Under the pieces are notes generated by a model. It searched no databases. It was given only the letters and a program-made list of their open reading frames with translations, and was not told where the DNA came from. A stretch of DNA of 19,767 nucleotides from Fen-671 sp035502515 (GTDB lineage Bacteria; Actinomycetota; Acidimicrobiia; Acidimicrobiales; Palsa-688). Where the stretch lies: NCBI GenBank assembly GCA_035502515.1, contig DATJUH010000272.1:1-19767 (forward strand), read 5' to 3'. The translations under genes were made by a program, and so were the position numbers. Below are positions 6,954 through 16,800 of the stretch, in pieces; the stretch's first letter is position 1; each line of letters begins with the position of its first letter.

Positions 6954-9767
6954 CTAAGCGGCTCCATCCGCCCACGTAGTCACGCTGCCCGCCTCGGCGT
7001 AGCCGCGCCCTTCTCCCGCGTCCCGGTCCCGCCAGGCCAGCATGAGCTCGCGCCGGGAGCCCACCCCCAGCTTGGCGTAGGCGCGTGAGAGATGATGGTC
7101 GATGGTCTTGGTCGAGAGGTACACGGCCTGAGCGATCTGAGCATTGGTGAGGCCTTGCACCGCCAGCCGGGCCACCTGGTCTTCTTTGGCCGTCAGCTGG
7201 CCCGCGGCCCGGGCCCGCCTCCGCCTCCCGCCCGCCCCCGCCAGCTCTTCCTGCGCTATCAGTTGCAGCCGCCCGGCTCCGGTCGGCTCCAGCACCAGCA
7301 AGGCGCGATGGAGGATCTCCCGGGCCGCGCTGGGCCGGCCGGTTTGGCGCAGGAACCGCCCGTACGCGACCAGTGTTTCCGCTTCCGCCAGCGGCATCGG
7401 CACCCGGGCATTGTGACCGAGGGCGCGCTCGAACCCGGCCTCGGCATCGTCCGTTTCGCCTTGCCTCCAGGCCACCGTGGCTGCGCCCCAGGCCGCCACG
7501 GCCCGGGGGGCCTGGCACGGTAGGGCCCGGCAGGTCTCCTCGAGGAAGGCCGCCACTTCGGCCGCCTGCGCCAGCCGTCCCGCCGCCACCTGGGCTTCAA
7601 TAGCGGCGGCGTGCCAGGGGACGATGCAGGGCTCGACTATGCCGGAGCTCTGAGCCGTGGCCATCGCTTGCTCGGCCACCTCGACGGCCTCGGTGAACCG
7701 GCCCGCCCGCAGGTGGTAGCGGCAACTCAGCAGGCAGAGCCACAGCCGCAGGTACGAAGCCTGCCCGCCTCGGCTCAACGCCGCTTCGACCCGGGCCGCC
7801 CACGCCTCGCTCTCCTCGTGGGCGCCCTGCTCGTGGCAGTTGTAGGCCAGCCCCGCCCACGCCAGGGGGGCCAGGGTGGGGACGAGGTCGGCGAGGTCGG
7901 CCGCCTCCAGCAACAAGGCCCGGCCTTCTTGCAGTCGCCCGAGCCGCCAGAGGGTATCGGCATGGGAAATAGCCAGCGTTTGAAAGTTGAGCGTGGCCCT
8001 GTGCGCCTTCGGTTCGCCCATCAGCGCCGCCACCATGCTGAGGCAGTCCTCGAAACGCTCGGAGATTTTGGCCAGGCCGGTATAGCCGAAAACCAGGTCC
8101 CAGCCCCACGGGGAAACGTGGTTCCGCAGCTCCAGATCGGCGCGGGCGGCGCCGGCCATGAGGTCGAGGTCCGACGGGTCGCCTCCGATGCAGGCCAGGT
8201 TTACCTCGGCGTGCAGGGCGCGCCGCCGCAGCGCCTCGCTGGCCGTGCTGGAAGTCTTCACCATGCCGATGGCTTTGCTCACCGTGCCGGTGGCCTCACG
8301 GGGGTCTTCGAAGAGGTAACCCATGAACGCCCCGTCCAGGAGGATGGCGGCGGCCAGGTCGACGTCCGAGCGAGCGGCCAGGTCGCTCGCCTCCTCGAAC
8401 CGTCTCTTGGCTTCCGGGTAGCGAGCGCCGGCCAGCAGGGCCCGGCCTTGCAACCTGATCCCTGCCACCCGGTCGCCATCGCCGAGCCCGTCTCGTGACA
8501 GGAGCCGGCTCAAGGCTTCGAGGGCGACGTCGACTTTCCCGGTGAGCAGGCAGGCCCGGGCGAACTCGATCTGGAGGCCCGGCTCGGCCAGAGCACCGGC
8601 CAGGGCCAGGGCGGCCTGGAAATGTTCGGCGGCCGTGGCCGCCGCCCCCGCGGCCAGAGATTGACGCCCGGCCGAAGCCAGGACGGCGATGGCTTTGGGG
8701 TCGCCCTTCAGTTGGGCGCCGAGGGCATGTGGGGCCGCCTCGGCCGGGGCCGCGCCTTCTTCTAACAGAGCCATGAGCGCGCTGGCGTGCAGCCCTTGCC
8801 GGGTGGGGAGGGCCATGTCGTCGTACAGCGCCTGACGGAACAACGGGTGGACGAATTCCGCCGTCCCCCCCGGAATGCCCCTGAGCAAACCGGCGGCGCA
8901 CAGTGCTTCGGCGGCTTCTGACGCTTCGGCCGCCGACTGGCCGGCCAGCCGCCGGACGGCGTCCGGCCTGAACCGGCTCCCGAGCACACTGGCCGCTCGT
9001 GCCCAGCGCAGCGCCGGCCCGCCGACACCGGCGAAGCGAGGCAGGAAGACCCGCTCCGCCAGCGTGTTGGCCGAACCGCCCACGAGGTCCTCGCCTCGCA
9101 CGCGGGCGTCTGCCACCTCGCTCAGCAACAACGGGTTCCCGGCACAGGCCTGGCCCGCCGCGTCCAGGAAGCTCGAGGGCAAGCCCGGCCCCAGGCGGTG
9201 TTCCAACAGAGCACCGCTGGCTGCCCCCGAAAGGGGCCGAAGGCGCTCGAGGACGGCCAAACGGTCATGGGCCAGCGACCGGGCTTGGTCCAGCGCCACA
9301 GGCGGCCACGGCCGGGTGGTGGCCACCACCGCGATTCGCAGCCCCTCCAATCGCCGGCACAAAAGGCAGAGCAGCTCGATCGAGTCCAGGTCGCCCCAAT
9401 GAAGGTTGTCTATGGCCAATAACAACGGCGACGGGGCCGAGTTGCGGAGCCAGCTCAGCAGCCCGGCATAACGTGTCAACCGGGCTTCCCTCGAGCCTTC
9501 CAGATAAGTCCCCGTGGTTTCGGCCGGCGCACCGAAACCGCCCAGCAAACGGTCGAGGAGCCCGAACGGGATGGCCTGTTCCAGTTCGGAACAATCGGCC
9601 CGCGCCACCTTGAACGCCTTGGCGCCGGTACAGCTCTCGGCCAGAAATGCGGTCTTCCCGAGGCCTGGCTCCCCAATTAAAAAAAGGACGCCGGGCCGGC
9701 CCTGGGCCGCCTGACGTAGCACCTTTACTGCTGCTTCCATAGCCTGTTCGCGCTCGAGCAGCTTCAT
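6954..9767 (-). CDS. LuxR-family LAL-type (MalT-like) ATP-binding transcriptional regulator
   Basis: A 937-residue regulator of the large ATP-binding LuxR (LAL) class. The N-terminal AAA/NTPase module has Walker A GEPGLGKT (32-39) and Walker B LLLAIDNLHWGD (115-126), where Asp120 is the probable metal ligand. The long middle part (roughly 330-840) is an Ala/Leu-rich helical repeat region of TPR type. The C-terminal LuxR helix-turn-helix spans about 858-916, with LTAKEDQVARLAVQGLTNAQIA and the recognition-helix region LSTKTIDHHLSRAYAKLGV. Such proteins usually activate transcription after ligand and ATP binding. The ATG at 9767 starts MKLLEREQAM, a typical LAL N-terminus; no Shine-Dalgarno is evident. 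It lies upstream of fabD in the same direction and diverges from the polysaccharide genes, so it could control either or itself. Its target and ligand are not visible. Confidence 0.93.
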   Translation of the reverse strand: MKLLEREQAMEAAVKVLRQAAQGRPGVLFLIGEPGLGKTAFLAESCTGAKAFKVARADCSELEQAIPFGLLDRLLGGFGAPAETTGTYLEGSREARLTRYAGLLSWLRNSAPSPLLLAIDNLHWGDLDSIELLCLLCRRLEGLRIAVVATTRPWPPVALDQARSLAHDRLAVLERLRPLSGAASGALLEHRLGPGLPSSFLDAAGQACAGNPLLLSEVADARVRGEDLVGGSANTLAERVFLPRFAGVGGPALRWARAASVLGSRFRPDAVRRLAGQSAAEASEAAEALCAAGLLRGIPGGTAEFVHPLFRQALYDDMALPTRQGLHASALMALLEEGAAPAEAAPHALGAQLKGDPKAIAVLASAGRQSLAAGAAATAAEHFQAALALAGALAEPGLQIEFARACLLTGKVDVALEALSRLLSRDGLGDGDRVAGIRLQGRALLAGARYPEAKRRFEEASDLAARSDVDLAAAILLDGAFMGYLFEDPREATGTVSKAIGMVKTSSTASEALRRRALHAEVNLACIGGDPSDLDLMAGAARADLELRNHVSPWGWDLVFGYTGLAKISERFEDCLSMVAALMGEPKAHRATLNFQTLAISHADTLWRLGRLQEGRALLLEAADLADLVPTLAPLAWAGLAYNCHEQGAHEESEAWAARVEAALSRGGQASYLRLWLCLLSCRYHLRAGRFTEAVEVAEQAMATAQSSGIVEPCIVPWHAAAIEAQVAAGRLAQAAEVAAFLEETCRALPCQAPRAVAAWGAATVAWRQGETDDAEAGFERALGHNARVPMPLAEAETLVAYGRFLRQTGRPSAAREILHRALLVLEPTGAGRLQLIAQEELAGAGGRRRRARAAGQLTAKEDQVARLAVQGLTNAQIAQAVYLSTKTIDHHLSRAYAKLGVGSRRELMLAWRDRDAGEGRGYAEAGSVTTWADGAA

Positions 9768-10161
9768 GACCAGGGATAATACCGACCGTCACAAGCTGCG
9801 CGCGGATTGAGACCGTGAACGCTGTCCGCCTCTGCGCCGCCACCACCGAACAGTGGTCGTCTACGCGCTAATGGCGCAAATAGCATTACGCGTTTTCCCT
9901 GTAAAGCAAAAAATGGCGCTGCTAATTGGGATCAAACGCTAAGCGCGTTCTCTGCCGGATGTTCTAAAAACCCGCTAACCGTGGCTTAGAGCACACCGCG
10001 GGTGCAAAAGGGAGAGCCGGACGCCTTAGTTATAGGGAAAATGCCGGTCACGAATAAGGGGAGCTCCCGATGTTGCCGTCGTAGCCCGGCGCGACGCTCT
10101 CCCCGGCAAAGCCGCAGCAAAACCTTTCCTATCCGACCGCGACCAGAGAGCAGAGCCTTAG
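9768..10161. promoter_or_regulatory. Divergent control region, AT-richer, no gene seen
   Basis: About 390 bp between the LAL regulator and the small ORF on the other strand. The segment 9860-9990 is clearly richer in A/T than its surroundings and contains four GCTAA copies (9867, 9921, 9938, 9974), three of them as CGCTAA. It also has two ATGGCGC copies (9871, 9913) and a near-palindrome centred on CCGCGG at 9991-10005. Reading frames across it lack the codon bias of neighbouring genes. It most likely holds promoters and operators for one or both flanking units. I could not place a convincing -35/-10 pair. Confidence 0.4.
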
Positions 10162-10362
10162 TTGGGTGGCGCCAGGTTGACCGTGCACGTGACCATAGAG
10201 CCGGGCGAAGGGCTTTCGGGTTCCGCTGTCGCCCACATGGGCGACGAGGTGCTCGCCTTTTCCGGCTGGCTCGGCCTTGTCGAAGCTATAAACCTCCTTC
10301 GCCGGCGGGCCGGCCAGGTCAACACTTCTCCCGTGGCTACGAATGGGCCGGGAACGAAATGA
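10162..10362 (+). CDS. Small hypothetical protein (66 aa)
   Basis: A 66-residue frame starting with TTG (10162; a second TTG at 10177 is also possible) and ending TGA. Evidence that it is real: third positions are G/C-biased like the neighbours. The translation also looks like a compact folded protein rather than a shadow, with a beta-like stretch (LTVHVTIEPGEGLSGSAVA) followed by FSGWLGLVEAINLLRR, an amphipathic helix led by an FSGWL motif. From memory, small actinobacterial proteins end in a similar F-x-GWL-x-LL helix, but I cannot verify that here. No signal peptide or membrane segment. No Shine-Dalgarno is obvious. It lies between the divergent LAL regulator and the polysaccharide genes; the 225 bp after it show no further gene. 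Function unknown. Confidence 0.5.
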   Translation: MGGARLTVHVTIEPGEGLSGSAVAHMGDEVLAFSGWLGLVEAINLLRRRAGQVNTSPVATNGPGTK

Positions 10363-10587
10363 AGAACAGACGGCGGCTGCTCGCTCCACTAGGTTTCGGG
10401 AACGCGCCCGCCGGCACGGCTTTTCGCGGCGATGACAGGAGCGGGCGGCTGCCGTCCCTCTCGCGCAGTTGCCAAAGCCTCTGTAGTCCCGGGCCCGGCT
10501 CGGACGAACCGCTTTGAGGACACATTTCCGACCCCTCGGCCACAGGGTGAGAAACCCGCCCGGTTCTGGCCCTGGCTGAGCCCGGCG

Positions 10588-12159
10588 ATGGAAATAACCC
10601 TTATAACCGAAGGCACGTACCCCTACCATCTGGGCGGGGTGAGCGTCTGGTGCGACCAGCTTCTCCATGGAATTCCCGAGCACCGCTTCAACGTCCTCGC
10701 CATCGGTGCCACCGGCACAGAGAAAAAAAGGTACGCGCCGCCGGCCAATGTGGCCCGGGTCGACACCATCCCGCTTTGGGCGCAGGTGCCCCGGCGCAAG
10801 GCCGGCCCCGTTCTGAGCAAACGCTTCCGGCCTTTCCAGGAGGACTTCTTCCGCAGCATCATTGTGGAAGACCACGCCGCCGCCTTCGTCGGTTCGTTGC
10901 AGATGCTGTCAAGGTACGCTCTGGCGGGCCAGCTCGCGGCGGCCATGTACACCGAAGAAGCAGTGGAAATGCTGCTGGCCCTTGCTCCGGTGGGCACCAA
11001 GGGCCGCGGAGGCCAGGTCCAGGGTCGTCTCAGTGTGGCCGACGCCATTGACGTATTAGTTCTGCTCGAGCATTTCCTGCGGCCTCTGGCCACGTCACCT
11101 CCTCGGGCCGACCTGTGCCATTCGACGGCTAATGGTCTGGGGGCCCTCCCGGCCTTGATGGCCAAGTGGAACTGGGGCACGCCCTTCCTGATGACGGAGC
11201 ACGGCGTTTACCTCAGGGAGCGTTACCTTTCTTATAAGCCCGGCAGCCTGAGCCAGCCGGCGCGCGCCGTGGTCTTGCGGTTTTTCAACTTGCTGACCCG
11301 GGTCGCCTACGAGCATGCCGACCTGGTTGCTCCGGTGTGCAGGTACAACCGGCTTTGGGAGGTGGCCAACGGCACCCCTCCGGCCCGGATCCGGCCGGTG
11401 CATAACGGCATCGACCCGGCCTCGTTCCCGGTTATCCGGACAGAACTGCCGGTGCCCACGCTCGTCTGGGTAGGACGAGTGGACCCGCTGAAAGACGTGG
11501 AAACGCTGCTCCGCGCGTTCGCCAAAGTGAGAGAGGAGGTGCCGGACTGCCGCCTGAGACTGTTCGGGCCCGGGCCGGAAAGCGGGGACGAGTATTTCCG
11601 TAAGTGCGTCAAACTTTCCGCCGAGCTGGGCCTCGATAACGGGGCCGCCACGTTCGAGGGCGCCATCAGCCCGCCGGCCGAGGCCTACCAGGCCGGCCAC
11701 GTCTTCGTGTTCACGAGTATTTCCGAGGGTTTCCCCTACGTCGTCATCGAAGCAATGGCCTCCGGCCTGCCGGTGGTGGCCACCGACGTCGGCGGCGTGG
11801 CCGAAGCGGTGGGCGACTCCGGCCTCCTCGTGCCGCCCAGAGATGTCAACGCCGTGGCGGCGGCCTGCGTCCGGCTGCTGGCCCATACAGCCGAGCGGGA
11901 GGCCCTGGGCGCGGCCGCCAGGTCCCGCGTCATGCAGCAGTTCACGACCGAGCGTTGTTTTGCCAGCTACCGGGAACTGTACAGGGAGCTCGGGGCCCGG
12001 TCCCCGGACGTTATCCATCTGACCGACGCGGACGGCCCCGTCTATGGGCCAGGCCGTTGGCCGGGCCTGGCCGGCGGACCGGCGTCCTACGACGAAGAGC
12101 TCCAACCCGTTTCTGCCGATCGGGGTAGCACCGCTTCCGGACCCGGGGTACTGGCATGA
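10588..12159 (+). CDS. PelF-like GT4 glycosyltransferase
   Basis: A 523-residue cytosolic retaining GT-B glycosyltransferase. The N-terminus MEITLITEGTYPYHLGGVS matches the opening of PelF proteins. The acceptor-side motif TEHGVYLRER (203-212) is characteristic of PelF, and the C-terminal E-x7-E donor motif is Glu380/Glu388 in SEGFPYVVIEAM. VHNGID (271-276) and VWVGRVDPLKD (293-303) are typical GT4 segments. In Pel systems PelF polymerises a UDP-HexNAc donor into an N-acetylhexosamine chain. The frame is open upstream to an ATG at 10432, but those 52 residues are unlike the family, so 10588 is preferred, although no Shine-Dalgarno precedes it. The last ~50 residues are a poorly conserved tail. 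The stop overlaps the next gene's ATG (ATGA). First gene of the four-gene polysaccharide unit. Confidence 0.88.
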   Translation: MEITLITEGTYPYHLGGVSVWCDQLLHGIPEHRFNVLAIGATGTEKKRYAPPANVARVDTIPLWAQVPRRKAGPVLSKRFRPFQEDFFRSIIVEDHAAAFVGSLQMLSRYALAGQLAAAMYTEEAVEMLLALAPVGTKGRGGQVQGRLSVADAIDVLVLLEHFLRPLATSPPRADLCHSTANGLGALPALMAKWNWGTPFLMTEHGVYLRERYLSYKPGSLSQPARAVVLRFFNLLTRVAYEHADLVAPVCRYNRLWEVANGTPPARIRPVHNGIDPASFPVIRTELPVPTLVWVGRVDPLKDVETLLRAFAKVREEVPDCRLRLFGPGPESGDEYFRKCVKLSAELGLDNGAATFEGAISPPAEAYQAGHVFVFTSISEGFPYVVIEAMASGLPVVATDVGGVAEAVGDSGLLVPPRDVNAVAAACVRLLAHTAEREALGAAARSRVMQQFTTERCFASYRELYRELGARSPDVIHLTDADGPVYGPGRWPGLAGGPASYDEELQPVSADRGSTASGPGVLA

Positions 12160-13829
12160 GGCACGCCCGCCACCTCTCTCACCCGTCGACCGGCCTGGAA
12201 TCGCCTCCGTGGCCGAGCACGAGACGGGGCCGCCATTTTCTTGACGCCTCACCGGTGGAGGAGGGATCACCGTGGCGCGTCAGGTACGGCCGCCACTTTG
12301 CCGACTCGCCATTGTTGGCCGAGGGGGCCTCCCGAGATCCTGGTCCACACGGCCTGGGGGTACAAGATCCGCGGGCACGCCATCTGCCGGCCCGGGCGTC
12401 CCGCCATCTCCGACGCCCACCGGAGATGTCGCTGAAAGAGGTGGTGGACCAGTTACCCGGTTCCTTGCTGGCGGTTATAGCCGCCGCCGTCGACCCCCTC
12501 GAAATCGCCGCTTCGTTGGAGACTCGTGGGTTCAGCAACGCCGTCGTGCACGACCGTTTCGGCCACAGGGACACTTTCAGCCTGGCGGACCAGTTGTACG
12601 CGGGGGTCGAATTCAAGCCGGCCGCCGCCACCGCGCCCGACCGCAACCGTCCCGGCGGGGTCCACGACCTTGGGCGTGGCCTCGTGTTTGCCACGCCGAC
12701 GCTCATGTTCACCGGTGCCGCCGTCGCCCTCCACTCCGCGCTGGCCCATTCCGTTCTGGCATGGTGGACCGCACCGCTCGCCTTGGTATGCGGGTGGGCC
12801 TTTAGCCAGTTCGTCGCCTACCTTGGCTTTTCCAGAGAAGCAGTGGCCGAACCGGGTGGGGCGGCAGTGGTGTGGGGCCTGCTCGGCGCCTTGTTTTCCT
12901 GCATTTGCCTGGGCCTCCTCGGCGAGGCGGTACTGGGGGGAAGCTACCTGGGTGTCGTTTTCGCCGCCGGCGCTTGCGCTTTCGCCACTGCCGCGGCCGC
13001 GCTGGTCGTAGACGCGCAAGAGCGCCTGATCGCCATCATGATCATGCCCGGGGCGCTGGCCTCGCTGGTCTTTATAACGGGCGAGCCTTTCTCTTTACCG
13101 CCGGCGTTTGTCGTCGTCCTCGTTGCGGGCAGCATCGGGGGCACGGTCGTTGCCGCGCTGAAGCACGTCCCCTCCCTGTGGTGGCGACTGCCCGCGGTTA
13201 CCCGGACGGAGGCGCCGGCGGCCGCTCGCGCCTTCGCCAATGGTTGCTGCTGCGGCCTTTTCCTTTCCATCCTCGTGGTCCTCCAGCCCGGCGCCGGCGA
13301 TGTGGCCAACTGGGGCTCCCATAACTGGCCCGCAGTCGCCGCCTATCCCATGATCCTGTCGCTCGGAGTTATGGAGTGGCAGGTGCGCTCGTTGCGAGCC
13401 GGGACCCGTCGCGCCCTGTCGTCCGTGTTCGACCTGTCCCGTTTTCCCGCCGTCGTCCAGCGAAAACTGGGGCGTGCCACCGGTATTTACCTCCTGGTGC
13501 TGCTATCCCTGACTGTCGCCGTCCGGGCACTGGCCTATGCCCATGGTGTGCCCGTGCTGACCTCGCTGCTGGTGGCCAGCACGTGCCTTTCCGTCGCTTT
13601 CTTCCTGGCCCTGGTGGTCACCTCTTATGGCCGGGTGGACCTCGTTTTGCCAGTGTGGCTGGCGGGCCTGGCTGTTTTCGGGGCGCTGCGCCTTTTCGCC
13701 GTGGTCGCCGGCCGAAGTTGGCCGGCTCCCGATGCCCAGTTCGCCCTACTGATAGCTGCATCGGTGGCGGCCGTCGGCCTTGCGCTGACTGCGCGCCGCG
13801 TCGTCCTCGACCCCGTCTGCCATGGATGA
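12156..13829 (+). CDS. Polytopic membrane protein (about 12 TM), probable polysaccharide export or polymerisation partner
   Basis: 557 residues if started at the ATG (12156) that overlaps the pelF-like stop as ATGA. An alternative ATG at 12426 (MSLKEVVDQLPG) removes 90 Arg/Pro/His-rich residues. The leader contains an imperfect duplication (GRHFLDASPVEEGS and GRHFADSPLLAEGAS), which mildly supports translation of this frame. Residues ~91-165 form a soluble helical segment (DPLEIAASLETRGFSNAVV). From ~176 to ~550 I count about twelve hydrophobic segments, the number found in PelG and other MOP-type flippases, and it directly follows a PelF-like gene, as PelG follows PelF in Pel operons. I do not recognise PelG sequence signatures, so the role is inferred from context and topology only. 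The next gene begins 36 bp downstream. Confidence 0.75.
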   Translation: MRHARHLSHPSTGLESPPWPSTRRGRHFLDASPVEEGSPWRVRYGRHFADSPLLAEGASRDPGPHGLGVQDPRARHLPARASRHLRRPPEMSLKEVVDQLPGSLLAVIAAAVDPLEIAASLETRGFSNAVVHDRFGHRDTFSLADQLYAGVEFKPAAATAPDRNRPGGVHDLGRGLVFATPTLMFTGAAVALHSALAHSVLAWWTAPLALVCGWAFSQFVAYLGFSREAVAEPGGAAVVWGLLGALFSCICLGLLGEAVLGGSYLGVVFAAGACAFATAAAALVVDAQERLIAIMIMPGALASLVFITGEPFSLPPAFVVVLVAGSIGGTVVAALKHVPSLWWRLPAVTRTEAPAAARAFANGCCCGLFLSILVVLQPGAGDVANWGSHNWPAVAAYPMILSLGVMEWQVRSLRAGTRRALSSVFDLSRFPAVVQRKLGRATGIYLLVLLSLTVAVRALAYAHGVPVLTSLLVASTCLSVAFFLALVVTSYGRVDLVLPVWLAGLAVFGALRLFAVVAGRSWPAPDAQFALLIAASVAAVGLALTARRVVLDPVCHG

Positions 13830-13865
13830 TGCCGCCAAGGCGTCGTCCCTCCGATTGGAGGCCAA

Positions 13866-16800
13866 GTGAAAAACCGTAAACTCTGGGCAAGAATGGCCCT
13901 GGCCATCACCGCCTCCGCGGCGATGATGAGTACGGGCCTCTCGGTCCCGGCCAGCGCCGCGACGACGACGCCGGCCACCCTCGACCTGAGGGTCCTGCTG
14001 ATCGGAGAACCGCCCACCGGGACAGTGGCCGACCCCACCACCGCGGCCTGGGAGTCGGCTCTCGCCACGGACGGCGTCCAGTACACGGAGGTGGACGCCG
14101 CCGGGACGGCGCCAAGCCAGACGGTAACCCTGCCCCCATTGTCGTCGGGGACGACCGGCTATTTCAACGGGGTGGTCTTTGCCGACAGCCCGCTCGACTT
14201 TGCTTCCGGCCAGCTGAACCCTCTTTATACTTACGAGTCCACGTTCAAGGTCAACCAGCTCGACGGCTACGCCTTTCCCAGCCCCACCCTCGGCGCCACG
14301 GAGGTCACCGCCGGCGCCCTGGACGGCACCACAGGGGGCCTGACGACGGCCGGTCTGGCTGATTTCCCTGAGCTGGCCGGGCCCATACCTTTCGCTACCG
14401 GGACGTACGGCTATGGCGCCGCTATTACCGCCGGCGCACCGTACACGGCGATTATTACCAACAGTGCCGGCAATGCCCTGGCCGGCATTTACCAGCACCC
14501 GGCCACCGACCCTCAGGCCGGTGTGGCCGAGCTGACCCTCTACTTCGACTACAACGCGGCCCAGCTCCAGTGGTTGCTGCTTGCTCCCGGGCTCATCAAT
14601 TGGGTCACGCAAGGCACGCATATCGGGCAGTACCGCAATTACGTGGAGATGGACATCGACGACACCTTTACACCTGACGACGCCTGGGACGCCACCACGC
14701 ATGAGATCGACTACACCGACACCGACTCGCTGCGGATGAACCCCGAAGACGTCATCACCTCCGCCGAGTGGTCGAGGGCAAATAACTTCCGCCTCGACCA
14801 ATTGTTCAACTTCGGGAGCACGGTCGCCGATCAAAATGGCGAACTGGCCTACAACGGAGCGACGAGCGCCATCGGGCCCGACCCGCTCCTGGCCCAGTTC
14901 CAGGCCACGGACCCGGCCACAGGACAATCGTACGCCGACGATTTCGGTTGGATCAGCCATACGTACGACACGCCCTACCTGGACGTAGGGTGCGCCACCC
15001 AGGACTACATCGAGGCCGAGCTCAACCAAAACTCGTCTTCTATTGCGGCCGCGCCCGGGGCCACACCGGGCACCGGGGGGCTCGGCCTGACCGACAGCAC
15101 CGACGACACTTTGACGTATGGGGCCGAAGATCCTCAGGTCTTCGTGCCCGGCAACCACTCCGGCTTCGCCGACCTCGTACCGGGCAACCCGGCGACGGTC
15201 GATGAGCCCGACCTCGACGACGCCACACCCGGCACCGATGGCGGCCTGGTCGCCGGGTACTACGAGTACGCGGTGACCGACCAGTTCACCGCCGCACCGG
15301 TGTCGGCCACGGCCGGCGAGTCAGCCGCCTTCTTGACCGGGCCGGTGAGCGTGGCCGCCAACGGTTCGGTCACGCTAACGTGGCAGGCCATTTGCCACGC
15401 CGCCAATTACAACATTTACCGCCAGCAGTGCGCTGACAGCACTTGCACCTCGGGCAGCGGGTGGATGTTGGTAGGTAATTACTACACGCCGGCCGAAGCC
15501 ACCCTGCCCGACGATTCGTCTGCCGATGCCAGCCCGGCGTCCACGACCAGCGTCACCGGCGCCGGGGAGCAGGAGCTCACGTTTACTGATACCGGTAGCA
15601 CTGGCGCTGAGTGCGACGGGTCTGCACCGGGCGGCGGCACCTACTGCGTGACCGTGGGTGCCGCGCCCTGGACGGCGCCTCCGATAACCGAAGGGGCGGT
15701 CGAGTCGGCCTGGGAACAAAACCCTTATTTCATCCCGGCTATGGAAGCCGTTGGCATCACCGCCGTTGGGGCCGACGCCTCCAAGCCGTACCCTGACCCG
15801 CCCACCGACGAGTTCGGTATAGGTACGGCCTACACGGGGCCGGAGTACGCCGCCGGGCAGACTTTCGTCGACGGCACCGCCCAGGTAGTGCCCCGCCACC
15901 CGGTCAATATCTTCTACAACGCGTCGACCGAAGCGCAGGAACTCGACGAGTACAACACTCTCTACTCCGCCAGTGTCGGCACGTCGACTTTTGCCGGCGT
16001 GGTAAACAGCATCGTTTCCCAGATGCTGCAGTTCATGCTGACCAACAACCCCGAGCCGAGCTACGTCCACCAGACCAATCTCATGGGCCTCCCGCCCGGC
16101 TGTACCGACGCCACGTGGCCGAGCAACTGCACGGTCACGGCCACGACGGGTACTCCGCCCGCCACCGCAGATACGACAGGTGACGGGCTGCTCTATTCGG
16201 TGCTCGACCCGTTGTTGTCGGAATACCACAGCTATTTCAGTGCCGCTACCCCGTACGAACAGCTCACCGAGGGCCAGATCGCGTCCGTGCTGGCCAACCA
16301 GGCCGCCTGGTCGCCCGCCCTCACCGGTACCTCGCCGACGGTGACCGCTACGGACACCGGGGGCGTGGTAACGCTGACGAACTCGGGCACGTCGCCCGTC
16401 TCGGTACCCATAAGCGTCCCGACCGGTACAACGGGTGGCGCATCGTTCCTCGAGTCCTATGGTGGGCAGCTCTCGGGCTGGGTCAGCGTGGCCGCCGGTT
16501 CCAGCCTCACGCTCACCGAGCCGGGAGCCGTCGTGCCGGCGCCACCCACGACGACCACCCCGCCCAGCACCCCGCCGGGCTCACCCACCACCCCGCTAAC
16601 CAGCCCGTCGGCCCCGTCCACCCCGACCGCCCCGTCGACTGCGACCACGACGGCCACGCCGGGGGCCCACTTCGCCCCGCTCTTCGTTACCAAGCCAAAG
16701 GCCACTGCGACCGCGGGCAAGAAGTTCTCCTTCACGGTTGGCACCTCGGGCTTCCCATTTGCCCAACTGACCCACTCGGCCCTGCCCGGTGGGTTGCACT

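Noticed and set aside
6865..7518. Upstream continuation of the fabD reading frame to 7518
   Set aside because: It overlaps the LAL gene's HTH-coding end on the same strand in another frame and reads as Arg/Gly/Pro-rich shadow. The Shine-Dalgarno and PGQG motif place the fabD start at 6864.
10002..10517. 171-residue plus-strand frame in the control region
   Set aside because: Arg/Ser/Pro-rich with no folded-protein character. The overlapping 66-residue frame at 10162 has better composition and codon bias.
12272..12805. GTG-started frame behind a strong GGAGG site
   Set aside because: Its translation becomes Arg/Pro-rich and runs in the wrong frame through the clear membrane-protein sequence. 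Kept only as a finding about start ambiguity.
13746..15158. 470-residue minus-strand frame opposite the membrane protein and deacetylase genes
   Set aside because: Gly/Arg/Val-rich antisense shadow of the well-supported deacetylase gene.
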